Shown: positions 15,087 through 23,173 of the stretch, piece after piece
How the letters are laid out: each line of letters begins with the position of its first letter
Numbering within the stretch: the stretch's first letter is position 1
From: JAKALQ01 sp963978265
Lineage (GTDB): Bacteria; Actinomycetota; Actinomycetes; S36-B12; UBA5976
Assembly (NCBI GenBank): GCA_963978265.1
Contig: CAXBQV010000016.1
Span: 1 to 23,949, forward strand
DNA length: 23,949 bases
Reading direction: 5' to 3'
Program-made: the position numbers and the translations under genes
The notes under the pieces: model-generated
Database searches by the model: none
The model's input: the letters and a program-made list of their open reading frames with translations, nothing else
Told to the model about the DNA's origin: nothing

Positions 15087-16454
15087 CTAGCACTCGACGA
15101 CGTTGAGAGCGAGGCCGCCGCGAGCGGTCTCCTTGTACTTCACCTTCATGTCCTCGCCGGTCTCACGCATTGTCTTGATCGCGTTGTCGAGGGACACATG
15201 ATGCTTACCGTCGCCACGCACTGCCATCCGCGCTGCAGTGATCGCCTTGATCGAGGCAATCGCGTTTCGTTCGATGCACGGGATCTGCACCAATCCACCA
15301 ACCGGATCGCACGTGAGGCCCAGGTTGTGCTCGATGCCGATCTCGGCCGCATTCTCAACCTGTTCCGGTGTTCCGCCCAGGACCTCGGCCAACCCGGCCG
15401 CAGCCATCGAGCATGCGGATCCGACTTCGCCCTGACATCCGACCTCTGCACCGGAGATCGATGCATTCTTCTTGAATAGCCAGCCAACGGCGGTCGCTGC
15501 GAGGAAGAAACGAACGATGCCATCGTCATTCGCACCGCGCACGAACTTCTCGTAATAGTGCAGCACTGCCGGAATGATGCCTGCTGCGCCATTCGTCGGA
15601 GCCGTGACCACGCGACCACCGGCGGCATTCTCCTCATTGACGGCCAGCGCGAACATCGTGACCCACTCCATGGCGTGCAGTGCGTCATTGTGCTCAAAGT
15701 CGTTGCGCAATTGATCGTTCAGTTGCTTTGCACGTCTGCGGACTTTCAGACCTCCGGGCAGCTGGCCCTCGGTCTCGATGCCGTGCTGCACACAGTCGCG
15801 CATGACCTGCCAGATATGCATGATCTCGGAACGGACTTCATGCTCCGGCCGACGGCTGCATTCATTCGCCATCACCACTTCGGAGATGCTGAGGTTGTGC
15901 TTCGCGCAGATTTCGAGCAATTGGCCACCGGTGGTGAATGGGTACGGCACTGGATGCGGATCCTCGACGATTGTCGGACCGCCCTCGCCTTCCTCGACGA
16001 TGAAGCCGCCGCCAATCGAGTAGAACGTGCGCTCCTGAACCACGTTGCCTTCGGTGTCCAAGGCGCGGAAGAGCATGCCATTTGCATGGAAAGGCAGCGT
16101 CCGACGTCGATGCAGCACGATGTCCATATGCAGGTTGAAGTCGATCGGCTGCATGCCGGCGAGCCACAACTGCATGGAGTCGCCAACCTCCTGCTCCAAA
16201 GCCTGCACCTCCTCGGGGTCCACGACATCCGGCAGATTCCCCGAGAGCCCGGCGATGACTGCGCGAACGGTGCCGTGACCATGACCTGTGGCACCGAGCG
16301 AGCCGAACAACTCGGCACGCACAGCCGCCACATGTGACAGTTGTTCGCTCTCGCGAAGACCCGCAGCGAAATCGTGCGCTGCGCGCATCGGGCCGACGGT
16401 GTGCGACGAAGACGGGCCTATTCCGATCTTGAACAGATCGAAGACACTGATCAC
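15087..16454 (-). CDS. sdaA: L-serine ammonia-lyase, iron-sulfur dependent (single-chain, type II)
   Basis: SdaA deaminates L-serine to pyruvate and ammonia with an oxygen-sensitive 4Fe-4S cluster acting as Lewis acid. The 455-residue protein fuses the beta-domain (GIGPSSSHTVGPM, 11-23) and the catalytic alpha-domain (TAPTNGAAGIIP). Cluster Cys340, Cys382 and Cys393 keep the spacing of the structurally characterised Legionella enzyme (343, 385, 396). The very last residue, Cys455, matches its C-terminal Cys458, which occupies the fourth iron site without substrate. The GTG at 16454 is selected because AAGGAGG lies 6 nt upstream and the protein then begins V/MISVFDLFKIG as in the family; an earlier in-frame TTG (16475) is rejected. 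It is probably co-transcribed with the MFS gene 13 nt downstream and follows trmH by 80 nt. Confidence 0.97.
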   Translation of the reverse strand: MISVFDLFKIGIGPSSSHTVGPMRAAHDFAAGLRESEQLSHVAAVRAELFGSLGATGHGHGTVRAVIAGLSGNLPDVVDPEEVQALEQEVGDSMQLWLAGMQPIDFNLHMDIVLHRRRTLPFHANGMLFRALDTEGNVVQERTFYSIGGGFIVEEGEGGPTIVEDPHPVPYPFTTGGQLLEICAKHNLSISEVVMANECSRRPEHEVRSEIMHIWQVMRDCVQHGIETEGQLPGGLKVRRRAKQLNDQLRNDFEHNDALHAMEWVTMFALAVNEENAAGGRVVTAPTNGAAGIIPAVLHYYEKFVRGANDDGIVRFFLAATAVGWLFKKNASISGAEVGCQGEVGSACSMAAAGLAEVLGGTPEQVENAAEIGIEHNLGLTCDPVGGLVQIPCIERNAIASIKAITAARMAVRGDGKHHVSLDNAIKTMRETGEDMKVKYKETARGGLALNVVEC

Positions 16455-16458
16455 CGCA

Positions 16459-16467
16459 CACCTCCTT
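16459..16467 (-). promoter_or_regulatory. Strong Shine-Dalgarno site of sdaA
   Basis: AAGGAGGTG on the minus strand; its AAGGAGG core is 6 nt from the GTG at 16454. This nearly perfect ribosome site decides the start. Its AGGTG part (16463-16459) can pair with CACCT at 16483-16479. Confidence 0.85.
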
Positions 16468-16479
16468 GCCGACAATGTA

Positions 16480-16520
16480 GGTGACGGCGTCCGTGCCGGT
16501 CACCCCGGTTTCACGGGGTG
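16480..16520 (-). promoter_or_regulatory. Two mutually exclusive hairpins in the trmH-sdaA gap
   Basis: Reading the minus strand, hairpin A is a perfect 7-bp stem CACCCCG (16520-16514) / CGGGGTG (16507-16501) around TGAAAC. Hairpin B is a 9-bp stem with one bulged C: GGTGA (16504-16500) plus CGGC (16498-16495), loop ACGGAC, then GCCG (16488-16485) and TCACC (16484-16480). A and B share GGTG (16504-16501), so only one can form. Hairpin A, 14 nt after the trmH stop, could simply be a U-tract-less terminator. The switch-like arrangement could be regulatory for sdaA, or chance. Confidence 0.4.
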
Positions 16521-16534
16521 GAACGACTATTCCG

Positions 16535-17194
16535 CTAGTGGCGCAGATTCTGCTGCGCCCAGGCGAACATCGCAATTGCGCCGGCGGCAGAAGCATTCAT
16601 CGAACGTGTCGATCCGTATTGCTGGATATCGAGGATCCTCGAGCAGCCTGCAATTGCTGCCTCGGACAAACCCGGACCCTCCTGGCCAAACAGCAGGACA
16701 CAGCGCGCAGGAAGTACCGCCGTCTCGATGGGCTGACTCCCTGGCACATTGTCGATGCCGATGACTTCCATTTCAGCAGTCTTGGCCCACGCGAGAAACG
16801 AATCCACAGCCGGGTGATGGTGCATGTGCAGGTACTTGTCGGTGACCATTGCGCCGCGTTGGTTCCAGTGTCGCTTACCGATGATGTGGACACCAGCGAC
16901 GTTGAACGCGTTCGCAGTGCGCACGATTGCACCGATGTTCAAGTCATGCTGCCAGTTCTCGATCGCGATCTGCAGCGGATTCCGATGCGCATCGAGGTCC
17001 GTGCGGATTGCCTCCACCGTCCAATACCGGTACTTGTCAACGACGTTGCGCCGATCGCCATTTGCCAGCAACTCGGGGTCGAACTCGTCACCTGTCGGCC
17101 ATGGTTGCGAATGCGGCCCGACGCCAACCTGCGCATAGAACTCTCCCGGCCCCCGCTCATCCGGTGGCAGCACCTCAGTCACAGCGCTTTCCAT
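16535..17194 (-). CDS. SpoU/TrmH family RNA 2'-O-ribose methyltransferase
   Basis: A SAM-dependent SPOUT methyltransferase with the trefoil-knot fold, modifying rRNA or tRNA ribose 2'-OH; the target base cannot be fixed from sequence. The 219-residue protein carries SPOUT motif 1 NIGAIVRTANAF (86-97, with the catalytic Arg92), motif 2 LLFGQEGPGLS (167-177) and motif 3 YGSTRSMNASAAGAIAMF (193-210, Asn200). The ~70-residue N-terminal extension is polar and contains an Arg-rich/Tyr stretch (DKYRYWTVEAIR). The ATG at 17194 overlaps the upstream hydrolase gene's stop by 20 nt and has no clear ribosome site. GTG codons at 17182 and 17173 are alternative starts with little or no overlap. Orthologues occur in Actinobacteria (SpoU proteins), but the neighbourhood does not refine the role. 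Confidence 0.9.
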   Translation of the reverse strand: MESAVTEVLPPDERGPGEFYAQVGVGPHSQPWPTGDEFDPELLANGDRRNVVDKYRYWTVEAIRTDLDAHRNPLQIAIENWQHDLNIGAIVRTANAFNVAGVHIIGKRHWNQRGAMVTDKYLHMHHHPAVDSFLAWAKTAEMEVIGIDNVPGSQPIETAVLPARCVLLFGQEGPGLSEAAIAGCSRILDIQQYGSTRSMNASAAGAIAMFAWAQQNLRH

Positions 17195-18662
17195 TCACAG
17201 GTAGTGCGGGTGCGGCGAGATTCCGGGACAGCAGATAGGCATCGACCGTCTTGTCGATACAAGGGGAGTTGACGGTATACGCGGTGTGGCCGTCTCCCAT
17301 CCGTTCGAGCAGTACTGACTTCGGAATCTGCTTTTGTACTGCTCGTGCCCACTTCATCGGCGTCGCCGGATCGTAGGTTGTGCCGATCACGAGCATCGGC
17401 GGAACACTTCGGATTCGCAGTGATCGCAACGACTCCTGGGAGCGATACGGCCATGATGCGCAGGCTTCGTCGCCCCATGCCATCAACCGTCCCATCAAGG
17501 GCAATCGCTCGGCCCAATCGGCTCGTTGCTGTTTCGCCTGGGCCAATGAAACGGCACCTGCCCGATCTAGACAGTTCACCGCATAGATGAGTGTGTTGCC
17601 GTTGTCCGCGTAACGACCTCTTGCACTTCGTTCGACGAACCAATCGTTGATCGCCTGCAATTCCGAGCCGTTGCGGTCCTCGATCGCAGTCGTGAGTGCG
17701 ATGTTCAACCAGTCCCAACCGCCCTGCGCGACGTACATCGGACCGATCACAGCGGTCCACGCCTGCTCCTCCGTCAACGGCCGCTTGCGATTGCGTGTCG
17801 GAAGTGGTTGTGAATCGAGCTTCGCAATGAAACCGATGAGGCGGCTTCGTGCTGCGACCTCGGTCCTGCCAAGGACACACCGACCCTGCTGTAGACACCA
17901 CCCGATGAATCGATCGGCTGCGATTTCAAATGCCTGCGCCTGGTCGAAAGAGGCCTGTGACATTGAGATCCGGATGTCGACGGCTCCATCAAGGACGAAC
18001 AGTCCTGTACGCAGAGGGAACAGTGCGGCATAGGCCTGACCGAGCGCCGTGCCCCAGGACTTGCCGAGGAACCGAAGTCGGGGTTCGCCCAGCAATGCAC
18101 GGAGAATGTCCATGTCACGTGCCACTTCGATCGTCGACACATGTTGCATGAGTTCTTTATCACTTCGTTGACAGGCCGAAACCAGCGCTTGCGCACTCGC
18201 GACAAGTGCACGCTCCTCGGCCGCGTTGTCGGGCGTCTGATCGACTTCGAGAAAGGCATCGATTTGGTCATCGTTGAAGCAGTCCAGCGGTGTACTGCGA
18301 CGAAGTCCGCGCGGGTCGAAACTCACAAGATCGAATTCGCGATGAAGTGCGGGCGTGACGACGTCAGTAGCGATCTCGATGTAGTCCACACCGCTGCCGC
18401 CCGGTCCGCCGGGATTGATGACCAGGCTTCCGCGCGCCTTTCCAGCCGCATTGTTGCGCGCGGCCGTGATCGTGATCGTGCGACCACTCGGGTTCTGGTA
18501 GTCGAGTGGCACCTTGAACGTCGCACACTCGAGATGCTCCGTGCACTTCTTCCAGTGCAACTGCTGGTTGTAGAAGTTGGCCAACGGGTCGACTGCTGCC
18601 GCTTGCGCCGGTACGGCCGCAACAAGCACGGCAATAAGCGCGATGATGATCCGTCTGCGCAT
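17175..18662 (-). CDS. Secreted alpha/beta hydrolase, Tap-family (tripeptidyl aminopeptidase-like)
   Basis: A 495-residue exported hydrolase. The signal peptide is clear: basic MRRR, a hydrophobic core (IIIALIAVLVAAV) and a probable AQA/AAA cleavage region near residue 22. The oxyanion-hole segment NPGGPGGSG (83-91) is followed by DLVSFDPRGLRRS. The nucleophile elbow is GKSWG with Ser202, where related proteins usually have G-x-S-Y-G. The acid is Asp431 in GTTYDPATP, and the catalytic His459 lies in GDGHTAY within the TAP C-terminal domain, followed by Cys in NSPCID. Family members release tripeptides or short peptides from N-termini or act as esterases; the substrate is unknown here. A Tap-like gene after holB is recurrent in Actinobacteria. 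Its ATG overlaps the holB stop by one base (TGATG). Confidence 0.92.
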   Translation of the reverse strand: MRRRIIIALIAVLVAAVPAQAAAVDPLANFYNQQLHWKKCTEHLECATFKVPLDYQNPSGRTITITAARNNAAGKARGSLVINPGGPGGSGVDYIEIATDVVTPALHREFDLVSFDPRGLRRSTPLDCFNDDQIDAFLEVDQTPDNAAEERALVASAQALVSACQRSDKELMQHVSTIEVARDMDILRALLGEPRLRFLGKSWGTALGQAYAALFPLRTGLFVLDGAVDIRISMSQASFDQAQAFEIAADRFIGWCLQQGRCVLGRTEVAARSRLIGFIAKLDSQPLPTRNRKRPLTEEQAWTAVIGPMYVAQGGWDWLNIALTTAIEDRNGSELQAINDWFVERSARGRYADNGNTLIYAVNCLDRAGAVSLAQAKQQRADWAERLPLMGRLMAWGDEACASWPYRSQESLRSLRIRSVPPMLVIGTTYDPATPMKWARAVQKQIPKSVLLERMGDGHTAYTVNSPCIDKTVDAYLLSRNLAAPALPVNGKRCD

Positions 18663-19819
18663 CAGGCGCGCGCCAACTCGACCGCCATGGCTTCGAGAAC
18701 CAACTGCGGTTGTGCATTTGAATCGAAAAGTCGACGGGCGCGCTCAATCGCGTCCATCCGTGCCCGCGTTCTGTGCGGCGTCGACGACCCGGCAACCTGC
18801 AGGAGTTGAGGTCTGAGTTCTTCGTTGATGAGATCCACTTCCCCGTCGAGTTGCAGCATCAGCACATCGCGGTAGAACGACAGCAGATCCACCAGGGAGC
18901 GGTCGAGTCGGTCGCGCACGGCACGAGTGCGTCGACTCTTCTGTCGAGCCTCAAGCTCCTTGATCGCGCCACGTGCCAAGCGCTCGATCTTCGCCTTGGT
19001 GACGCCAGTTGCGCCTTCACCGTAGGCAACCATCAGATCATTGCGTTCACGTTCATCCAGTTCGGAGGTTGTGCGGTTCGCGTCCTCGGTCGCCGCGGAC
19101 GTCACGTCGGCTGCGACGGCGAAGCAGGCCGGCAAGTCGTGCAACTGCAGTGGGATGCGCAGGATTTCGTGGCGATGGCGGCGAGCGTCTTCATCGGTGG
19201 CAAGAGCTCGGGCACGTCCGACATGACCTTGCGACGCCCGAGCCGCATAGGCCGCCATGGAGCGCTCGATGCCGTCCTGCTCAAGGAGTGCCGCGACGTC
19301 CTTCCAATCCGGAGTACGTAGAACCTGCACTCGGCATCGGCTACGGATCGTCGGAAGTACGTCTTCGACGCTGGGTGCACACAGCAGCCACACCGTGTGC
19401 GGCGTGGGCTCCTCAATGCTCTTGAGGAGCATGTTGCCCGATACATCGTTCAGCCGATCCGCATCCTCGACGATGATGACCGTCCACTTGCCGCGCACCG
19501 GCATACGCGCGGCTTGATGGATGAGGCCTGCTGCTTCATCGCGAGTAATCTGCAGTTGCTGCGGTACGAATCGCACCACATCATCGTGTGCATCGCGCAG
19601 TACATCGCGACAGTTGTCGCAGGTTCCGCAACCGCCTTTCGGACATTCGAGGCCCGCCGCGAGATACCAGGCAGCCGTCGACCGTCCCGCCCCCGGTGGG
19701 CCGACGAACAACCACGCGTGCGTCATGCCGGGACCCGGCGGAGTTTCGCGGGAATCCGCAACAGCACGTTGCAGCAGTTGCACGGTTTCCTGCTGCCCGA
19801 CGAGCCGATCCCAGATCAC
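18662..19819 (-). CDS. holB: DNA polymerase III delta' subunit
   Basis: Delta' is part of the clamp-loader complex that opens and loads the beta clamp. The 385-residue protein has an AAA+-like fold: the N-terminal VGQQETVQLLQ, a degenerate P-loop GPPGAGRST (40-48, Arg replacing the usual Lys), a zinc module Cys59/64/67/70, VIIVEDADRLNDVSGNMLLKSIEEP and the sensor-like TIRSRC (SRC motif). The altered P-loop is expected, because delta' does not hydrolyse ATP and shares this in other bacteria. The long C-terminal half is helical and charged. The GTG start at 19819 overlaps the tmk stop by 4 nt (GTGA), and the TGA overlaps the next gene by one base, giving a tightly coupled tmk-holB-Tap unit. Confidence 0.95.
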   Translation of the reverse strand: MIWDRLVGQQETVQLLQRAVADSRETPPGPGMTHAWLFVGPPGAGRSTAAWYLAAGLECPKGGCGTCDNCRDVLRDAHDDVVRFVPQQLQITRDEAAGLIHQAARMPVRGKWTVIIVEDADRLNDVSGNMLLKSIEEPTPHTVWLLCAPSVEDVLPTIRSRCRVQVLRTPDWKDVAALLEQDGIERSMAAYAARASQGHVGRARALATDEDARRHRHEILRIPLQLHDLPACFAVAADVTSAATEDANRTTSELDERERNDLMVAYGEGATGVTKAKIERLARGAIKELEARQKSRRTRAVRDRLDRSLVDLLSFYRDVLMLQLDGEVDLINEELRPQLLQVAGSSTPHRTRARMDAIERARRLFDSNAQPQLVLEAMAVELARA

Positions 19820-20430
19820 GCCTGCAGCATCGCTTCCACGCGTGCAAGCACTTCAGCAGCGATCGCTTCGATGTCCTGCCGTGCATCGATGACGTGGTAG
19901 CGCTCAGGATCGGCGGCAGCCAATTGCAGATAGCCGTGCCGAACCTTCTCGTGCATCTCGGGCGACGCCTGCTCGATGCGGTCCTTCTCCCCGACCCGTT
20001 CGAGTCCGAAATCCGATTCGACGTCGAGCACGAACGTGAGATGCGGCGTCAGATTGTCCGTGGCCCACATGTTGAGGCCCTTCACGTCCTGCGCACCGAG
20101 GCCCCTGCCCATGCCCTGATAGACGATCGACGAATCCATGTAGCGGTCGCTGATCACGACGTCGCCGCGTTCGAGTGCCGGACGGATGAGGTGGTGCACA
20201 TGTTCCGCGCGCTGCGCTGCGAACAGGAGCGCTTCGGTGCGATCGCCCATTTCATGATTCGCCGGATCGAGTAGGACCGCCCGGATCTTCTCCGCAATCG
20301 GGGTGCCGCCGGGTTCCCGACTTGCGACCACCGTGTAGCCCTTGGCGCGGAGTGCTTCGGCGAGGCGAACTACCTGCGTGGACTTGCCACTTCCGTCGCC
20401 GCCTTCGAAGGTGATGAACGCTCCGCTCAT
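19816..20430 (-). CDS. tmk: Thymidylate kinase
   Basis: Tmk phosphorylates dTMP to dTDP, the step after thymidylate synthesis. The 204-residue protein has the P-loop EGGDGSGKST (9-18), the substrate-binding REPGGTPIAEKIR, the SDRYMDSSIVYQG motif with the DR pair, and a probable LID segment. All expected residues are present. The ATG at 20430 lies 9 nt after the topA TAG with only a weak AGGG-type ribosome site, so translation probably depends on topA read-through or coupling. The topA-tmk-holB order is conserved in Actinobacteria. Confidence 0.96.
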   Translation of the reverse strand: MSGAFITFEGGDGSGKSTQVVRLAEALRAKGYTVVASREPGGTPIAEKIRAVLLDPANHEMGDRTEALLFAAQRAEHVHHLIRPALERGDVVISDRYMDSSIVYQGMGRGLGAQDVKGLNMWATDNLTPHLTFVLDVESDFGLERVGEKDRIEQASPEMHEKVRHGYLQLAAADPERYHVIDARQDIEAIAAEVLARVEAMLQA

Positions 20431-20439
20431 ACGCCAACC

Positions 20440-23085
20440 CTACGCGGTCTTCGTGGCCGCCTTCTTGGTCGTCTTCTTGGCCGCTTTCTTGGGCGCAGCC
20501 TTCTTCACAGCCTTCTTCGCAGTTTTCTTCTTCGGCGCCGGGCCCTTCAGGCGCTTCTCGGCGAGGAGCTCGAATGCGCGCTCCGCAGTGAATGTCGCCG
20601 GCTCGTCGCCGCGACGAAGGGATGCGTTCGTCTCACCGTCAGTGACGTAGGGTCCGAAACGGCCTTCCTTCATCACCACCGGTCGCCCATTCGACGGATC
20701 GGCACCGAACTCCGCAAGCGGTGCAGCAGCCTGCCCACGACCGCGACGCTGTTTCGGCTGGGCGAACAGCGCGAGAGCCTGCTCGAGCGAGACTTCGAAA
20801 ATCGATTCCTCGGTCTCGAGTGACCTGGTGTCAGTGCCCTTCGTGAGGTAGGGACCGAACTTCCCGTTCTGCGCGAAGATGTCGACACCTTCAGCGACGC
20901 CAACCTTGCGCGGCAGTGCGAGCAGCCGCAACGCGGTTTCCAGATCAACGTGGTCGAAGTCCATCGACTTGAAGATCGAGTTGATCCTCGGCTTCACCGC
21001 ATTCTTGCCCTTGGTCGGTGTGCCCTCAGGCAGGACCTCGGAAACATATGGACCGAAACGGCCGACCTTCGCGAAGACGGTATTGCCGGTCTCCGGATCA
21101 ACGCCGAGAATGCGCTCGCCACTTGGCTGCGCGAAGAGTTCGTCGGCCTTCTCGGCCGTGATCTCGTCGGGCGCGAGTTCGGCAGGTACGTTCGCGCGCT
21201 GTTCGCCACGCTCGAGGAACGGGCCGTATCGTCCTACGCGCAGGACGGCGTCAGACCCGGCGATCGGGAATTCGGAGATTGCGCGGGCATCGATCTCGCC
21301 CCAGTTGGACAGCAGTTGCACAAGTCCGGGGAATCCGTTGCCACCCCGGTAGAACTCGTTCAACGCGTCAAGTCGGGTGTGCTCGCCGCTTGCGATCTCG
21401 TCGAGGGTTTCCTCCATCTTTGCAGTGAAGGAATAATCGACGAGCTCTTCGAAGTGTTCCTCAAGCAGGCGCACCACTGCCATCGCCAGCCATGACGGGA
21501 CGAGGGCTTGGCCCTTCTTCCACACATAATCGCGATTCTGGATGGTGGCGATGATGCTCGCATACGTGGATGGTCGGCCGATGCCGAGTTCTTCGAGTGC
21601 CGCGATCAGAGACGGTTCCGTATAGCGGGCTGGTGGCTTCGTTGCGTGTGCGACGGCTTCGATCGATGCGGCTTCAAGTGTCTGCCCCTCGGTCAGTTGC
21701 GGAAGCCGGGCCTCCTCGTTCTCGTCATCTGCAACGTCCTTGCCCACTTCGTATGCAGCGAGGAAGCCGGCGAAAAGAACCACCGTGCCACTCGCACGGA
21801 AGGCAACTGTTTCACCCGATGTTGCGCGGGCTTCGATGGTCGCAGTCGTCGTCGCCACGCGCGCATCGGACATCTGGCTCGCAAGCGTGCGCTTCCAGAT
21901 CAAGTCGTACAGCCGTTGTTCGTCGTGATTGAGTTCCTTCAGCACTGACTGCGGCGTGCGGAAATCCTCACCTGCGGGACGGATCGCTTCGTGCGCTTCC
22001 TGGGCATTCTTGCTCTTGCTCTGGAAGACGCGCGGCTTGTCGCTCACGAACTTCTCGCCGAACATTGCTGTCGCCTGCTTGCGTGCCGCGCGGGTGGCCT
22101 GATCGCTCAGTGCCGGCGAATCTGTCCGCATATAGGTGATGTAGCCGCGCTCGTACAGGCCCTGTGCGATCTGCATCGTGCGGCGCGAATTGAATCCGAG
22201 TTTGCGCCCGGCTTCCATCTGCAGGCTCGATGTCGTGAACGGCACCGGAGGCTTGCGCATCGACTGCTTCTCTTCGATGGCAGCAACCGTGAAGTTCTGC
22301 CCAGTCAATGCCGCTGCGAGTGTCTGCGCTGTCGCTTCGGTGAGGTGCGCGACATTCTTCGCTGTCAGTGTGCCGTTCGCATCGAAGTCCTTGCCATTCG
22401 CAACGCGCTTGCCGTCGACGGCCACGAGTGTTGATGTGAAGTCACCGGGCAGCAGTGTTGCGACGATGTCGGCGTACGTCGCACTCGTGAACGCCATACG
22501 CTCGCGTTCGCGATCCACGACGAGTCGCACTGCCACTGATTGCACACGCCCTGCGGACGTTCCCTGTGCAACCTTGCGCCACAGCACTTCCGAGACCTGG
22601 AATCCGAACAGCCGATCGACGATGCGTCGGGTTTCCTGCGCTTCCACAAGGTCCATGTCGACGTCACGGGGATTCGCGATGGCGGCCTCGATCGCTTCCT
22701 TCGTGATTTCGTGGAAGACCATTCGTTTGACCGGCACCGTCGGACGTAGCACCTCCATGAGATGCCACGAAATCGCTTCGCCCTCGCGGTCCTCGTCGGT
22801 TGCGAGGAGGAGTTCCTCGGCGTCCTTCAACTGCTTCTTGATGTCGTTGATGCGCGCCTTCTTGTCGGCGTCGACCACATAGATGGCCTCGAACTCGCCT
22901 TCGGTGTTGACGCCGAGCCGGGCCCAAGGCAGCCCCTTGTACTCGGCCGGTACGTCGCCGGCACGGACGGGGAGGTCGCGGATGTGACCGACAGACGCGG
23001 TCACTGCATAGTCGGGACCGAGGTAGCTCTGGATGGTCTTCGCCTTCGCAGGTGATTCAACGATCACAAGATGCTTCGCGGCCAC
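20440..23085 (-). CDS. topA: DNA topoisomerase I
   Basis: A type IA topoisomerase that relaxes negatively supercoiled DNA through a 5'-phosphotyrosine link. The 881-residue protein has the TOPRIM domain with Glu10 (VIVESPAKAKT) and Asp97/Asp99 (ATDEDREGEAIS), and the HEIT, QETRRIVDRL and QGTSAGRVQSV motifs. The catalytic Tyr318 lies in GYITYMRTDSPALS. The C-terminal half contains four or more Toprim_C-type repeats (GRYGPFLE, GRFGPYVS, GKFGPYLT, GRFGPYVT) and no zinc fingers. It ends in a Lys/Ala-rich tail of about 30 residues. This form is typical of Actinobacteria, where the basic tail aids DNA binding and processivity. The GTG start at 23085 has GGGAGGTG close upstream. A perfect TTGACA (23177-23172 on the minus strand) may be its -35, but the best -10 (AACACT) needs a 19-nt spacer. 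Confidence 0.97.
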   Translation of the reverse strand: MAAKHLVIVESPAKAKTIQSYLGPDYAVTASVGHIRDLPVRAGDVPAEYKGLPWARLGVNTEGEFEAIYVVDADKKARINDIKKQLKDAEELLLATDEDREGEAISWHLMEVLRPTVPVKRMVFHEITKEAIEAAIANPRDVDMDLVEAQETRRIVDRLFGFQVSEVLWRKVAQGTSAGRVQSVAVRLVVDRERERMAFTSATYADIVATLLPGDFTSTLVAVDGKRVANGKDFDANGTLTAKNVAHLTEATAQTLAAALTGQNFTVAAIEEKQSMRKPPVPFTTSSLQMEAGRKLGFNSRRTMQIAQGLYERGYITYMRTDSPALSDQATRAARKQATAMFGEKFVSDKPRVFQSKSKNAQEAHEAIRPAGEDFRTPQSVLKELNHDEQRLYDLIWKRTLASQMSDARVATTTATIEARATSGETVAFRASGTVVLFAGFLAAYEVGKDVADDENEEARLPQLTEGQTLEAASIEAVAHATKPPARYTEPSLIAALEELGIGRPSTYASIIATIQNRDYVWKKGQALVPSWLAMAVVRLLEEHFEELVDYSFTAKMEETLDEIASGEHTRLDALNEFYRGGNGFPGLVQLLSNWGEIDARAISEFPIAGSDAVLRVGRYGPFLERGEQRANVPAELAPDEITAEKADELFAQPSGERILGVDPETGNTVFAKVGRFGPYVSEVLPEGTPTKGKNAVKPRINSIFKSMDFDHVDLETALRLLALPRKVGVAEGVDIFAQNGKFGPYLTKGTDTRSLETEESIFEVSLEQALALFAQPKQRRGRGQAAAPLAEFGADPSNGRPVVMKEGRFGPYVTDGETNASLRRGDEPATFTAERAFELLAEKRLKGPAPKKKTAKKAVKKAAPKKAAKKTTKKAATKTA

Positions 23086-23173
23086 GGCCCACCTCCCTCA
23101 AAAGTTGACCCCACCCAGCACAGGCCGGATGAGGCGGTCAAGGCGGAGTGTTCCCCCAGGACCCAGTCGGCTG

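Noticed and set aside
15558..17272. Two long plus-strand ORFs (15558-16337 and 16481-17272) opposite sdaA and trmH
   Set aside because: Both are reverse-strand shadows of genes with complete catalytic motifs; neither has a credible domain.
19676..19702. P-loop of HolB with Arg instead of Lys
   Set aside because: Delta' is not an ATPase and this degeneration is normal for the subunit.
20444..20533. Lys/Ala repeat tract at the TopA C-terminus as a possible frameshift or histone-like fusion
   Set aside because: Lys-rich tails are a known feature of actinobacterial TopA; the frame is continuous to a normal stop.
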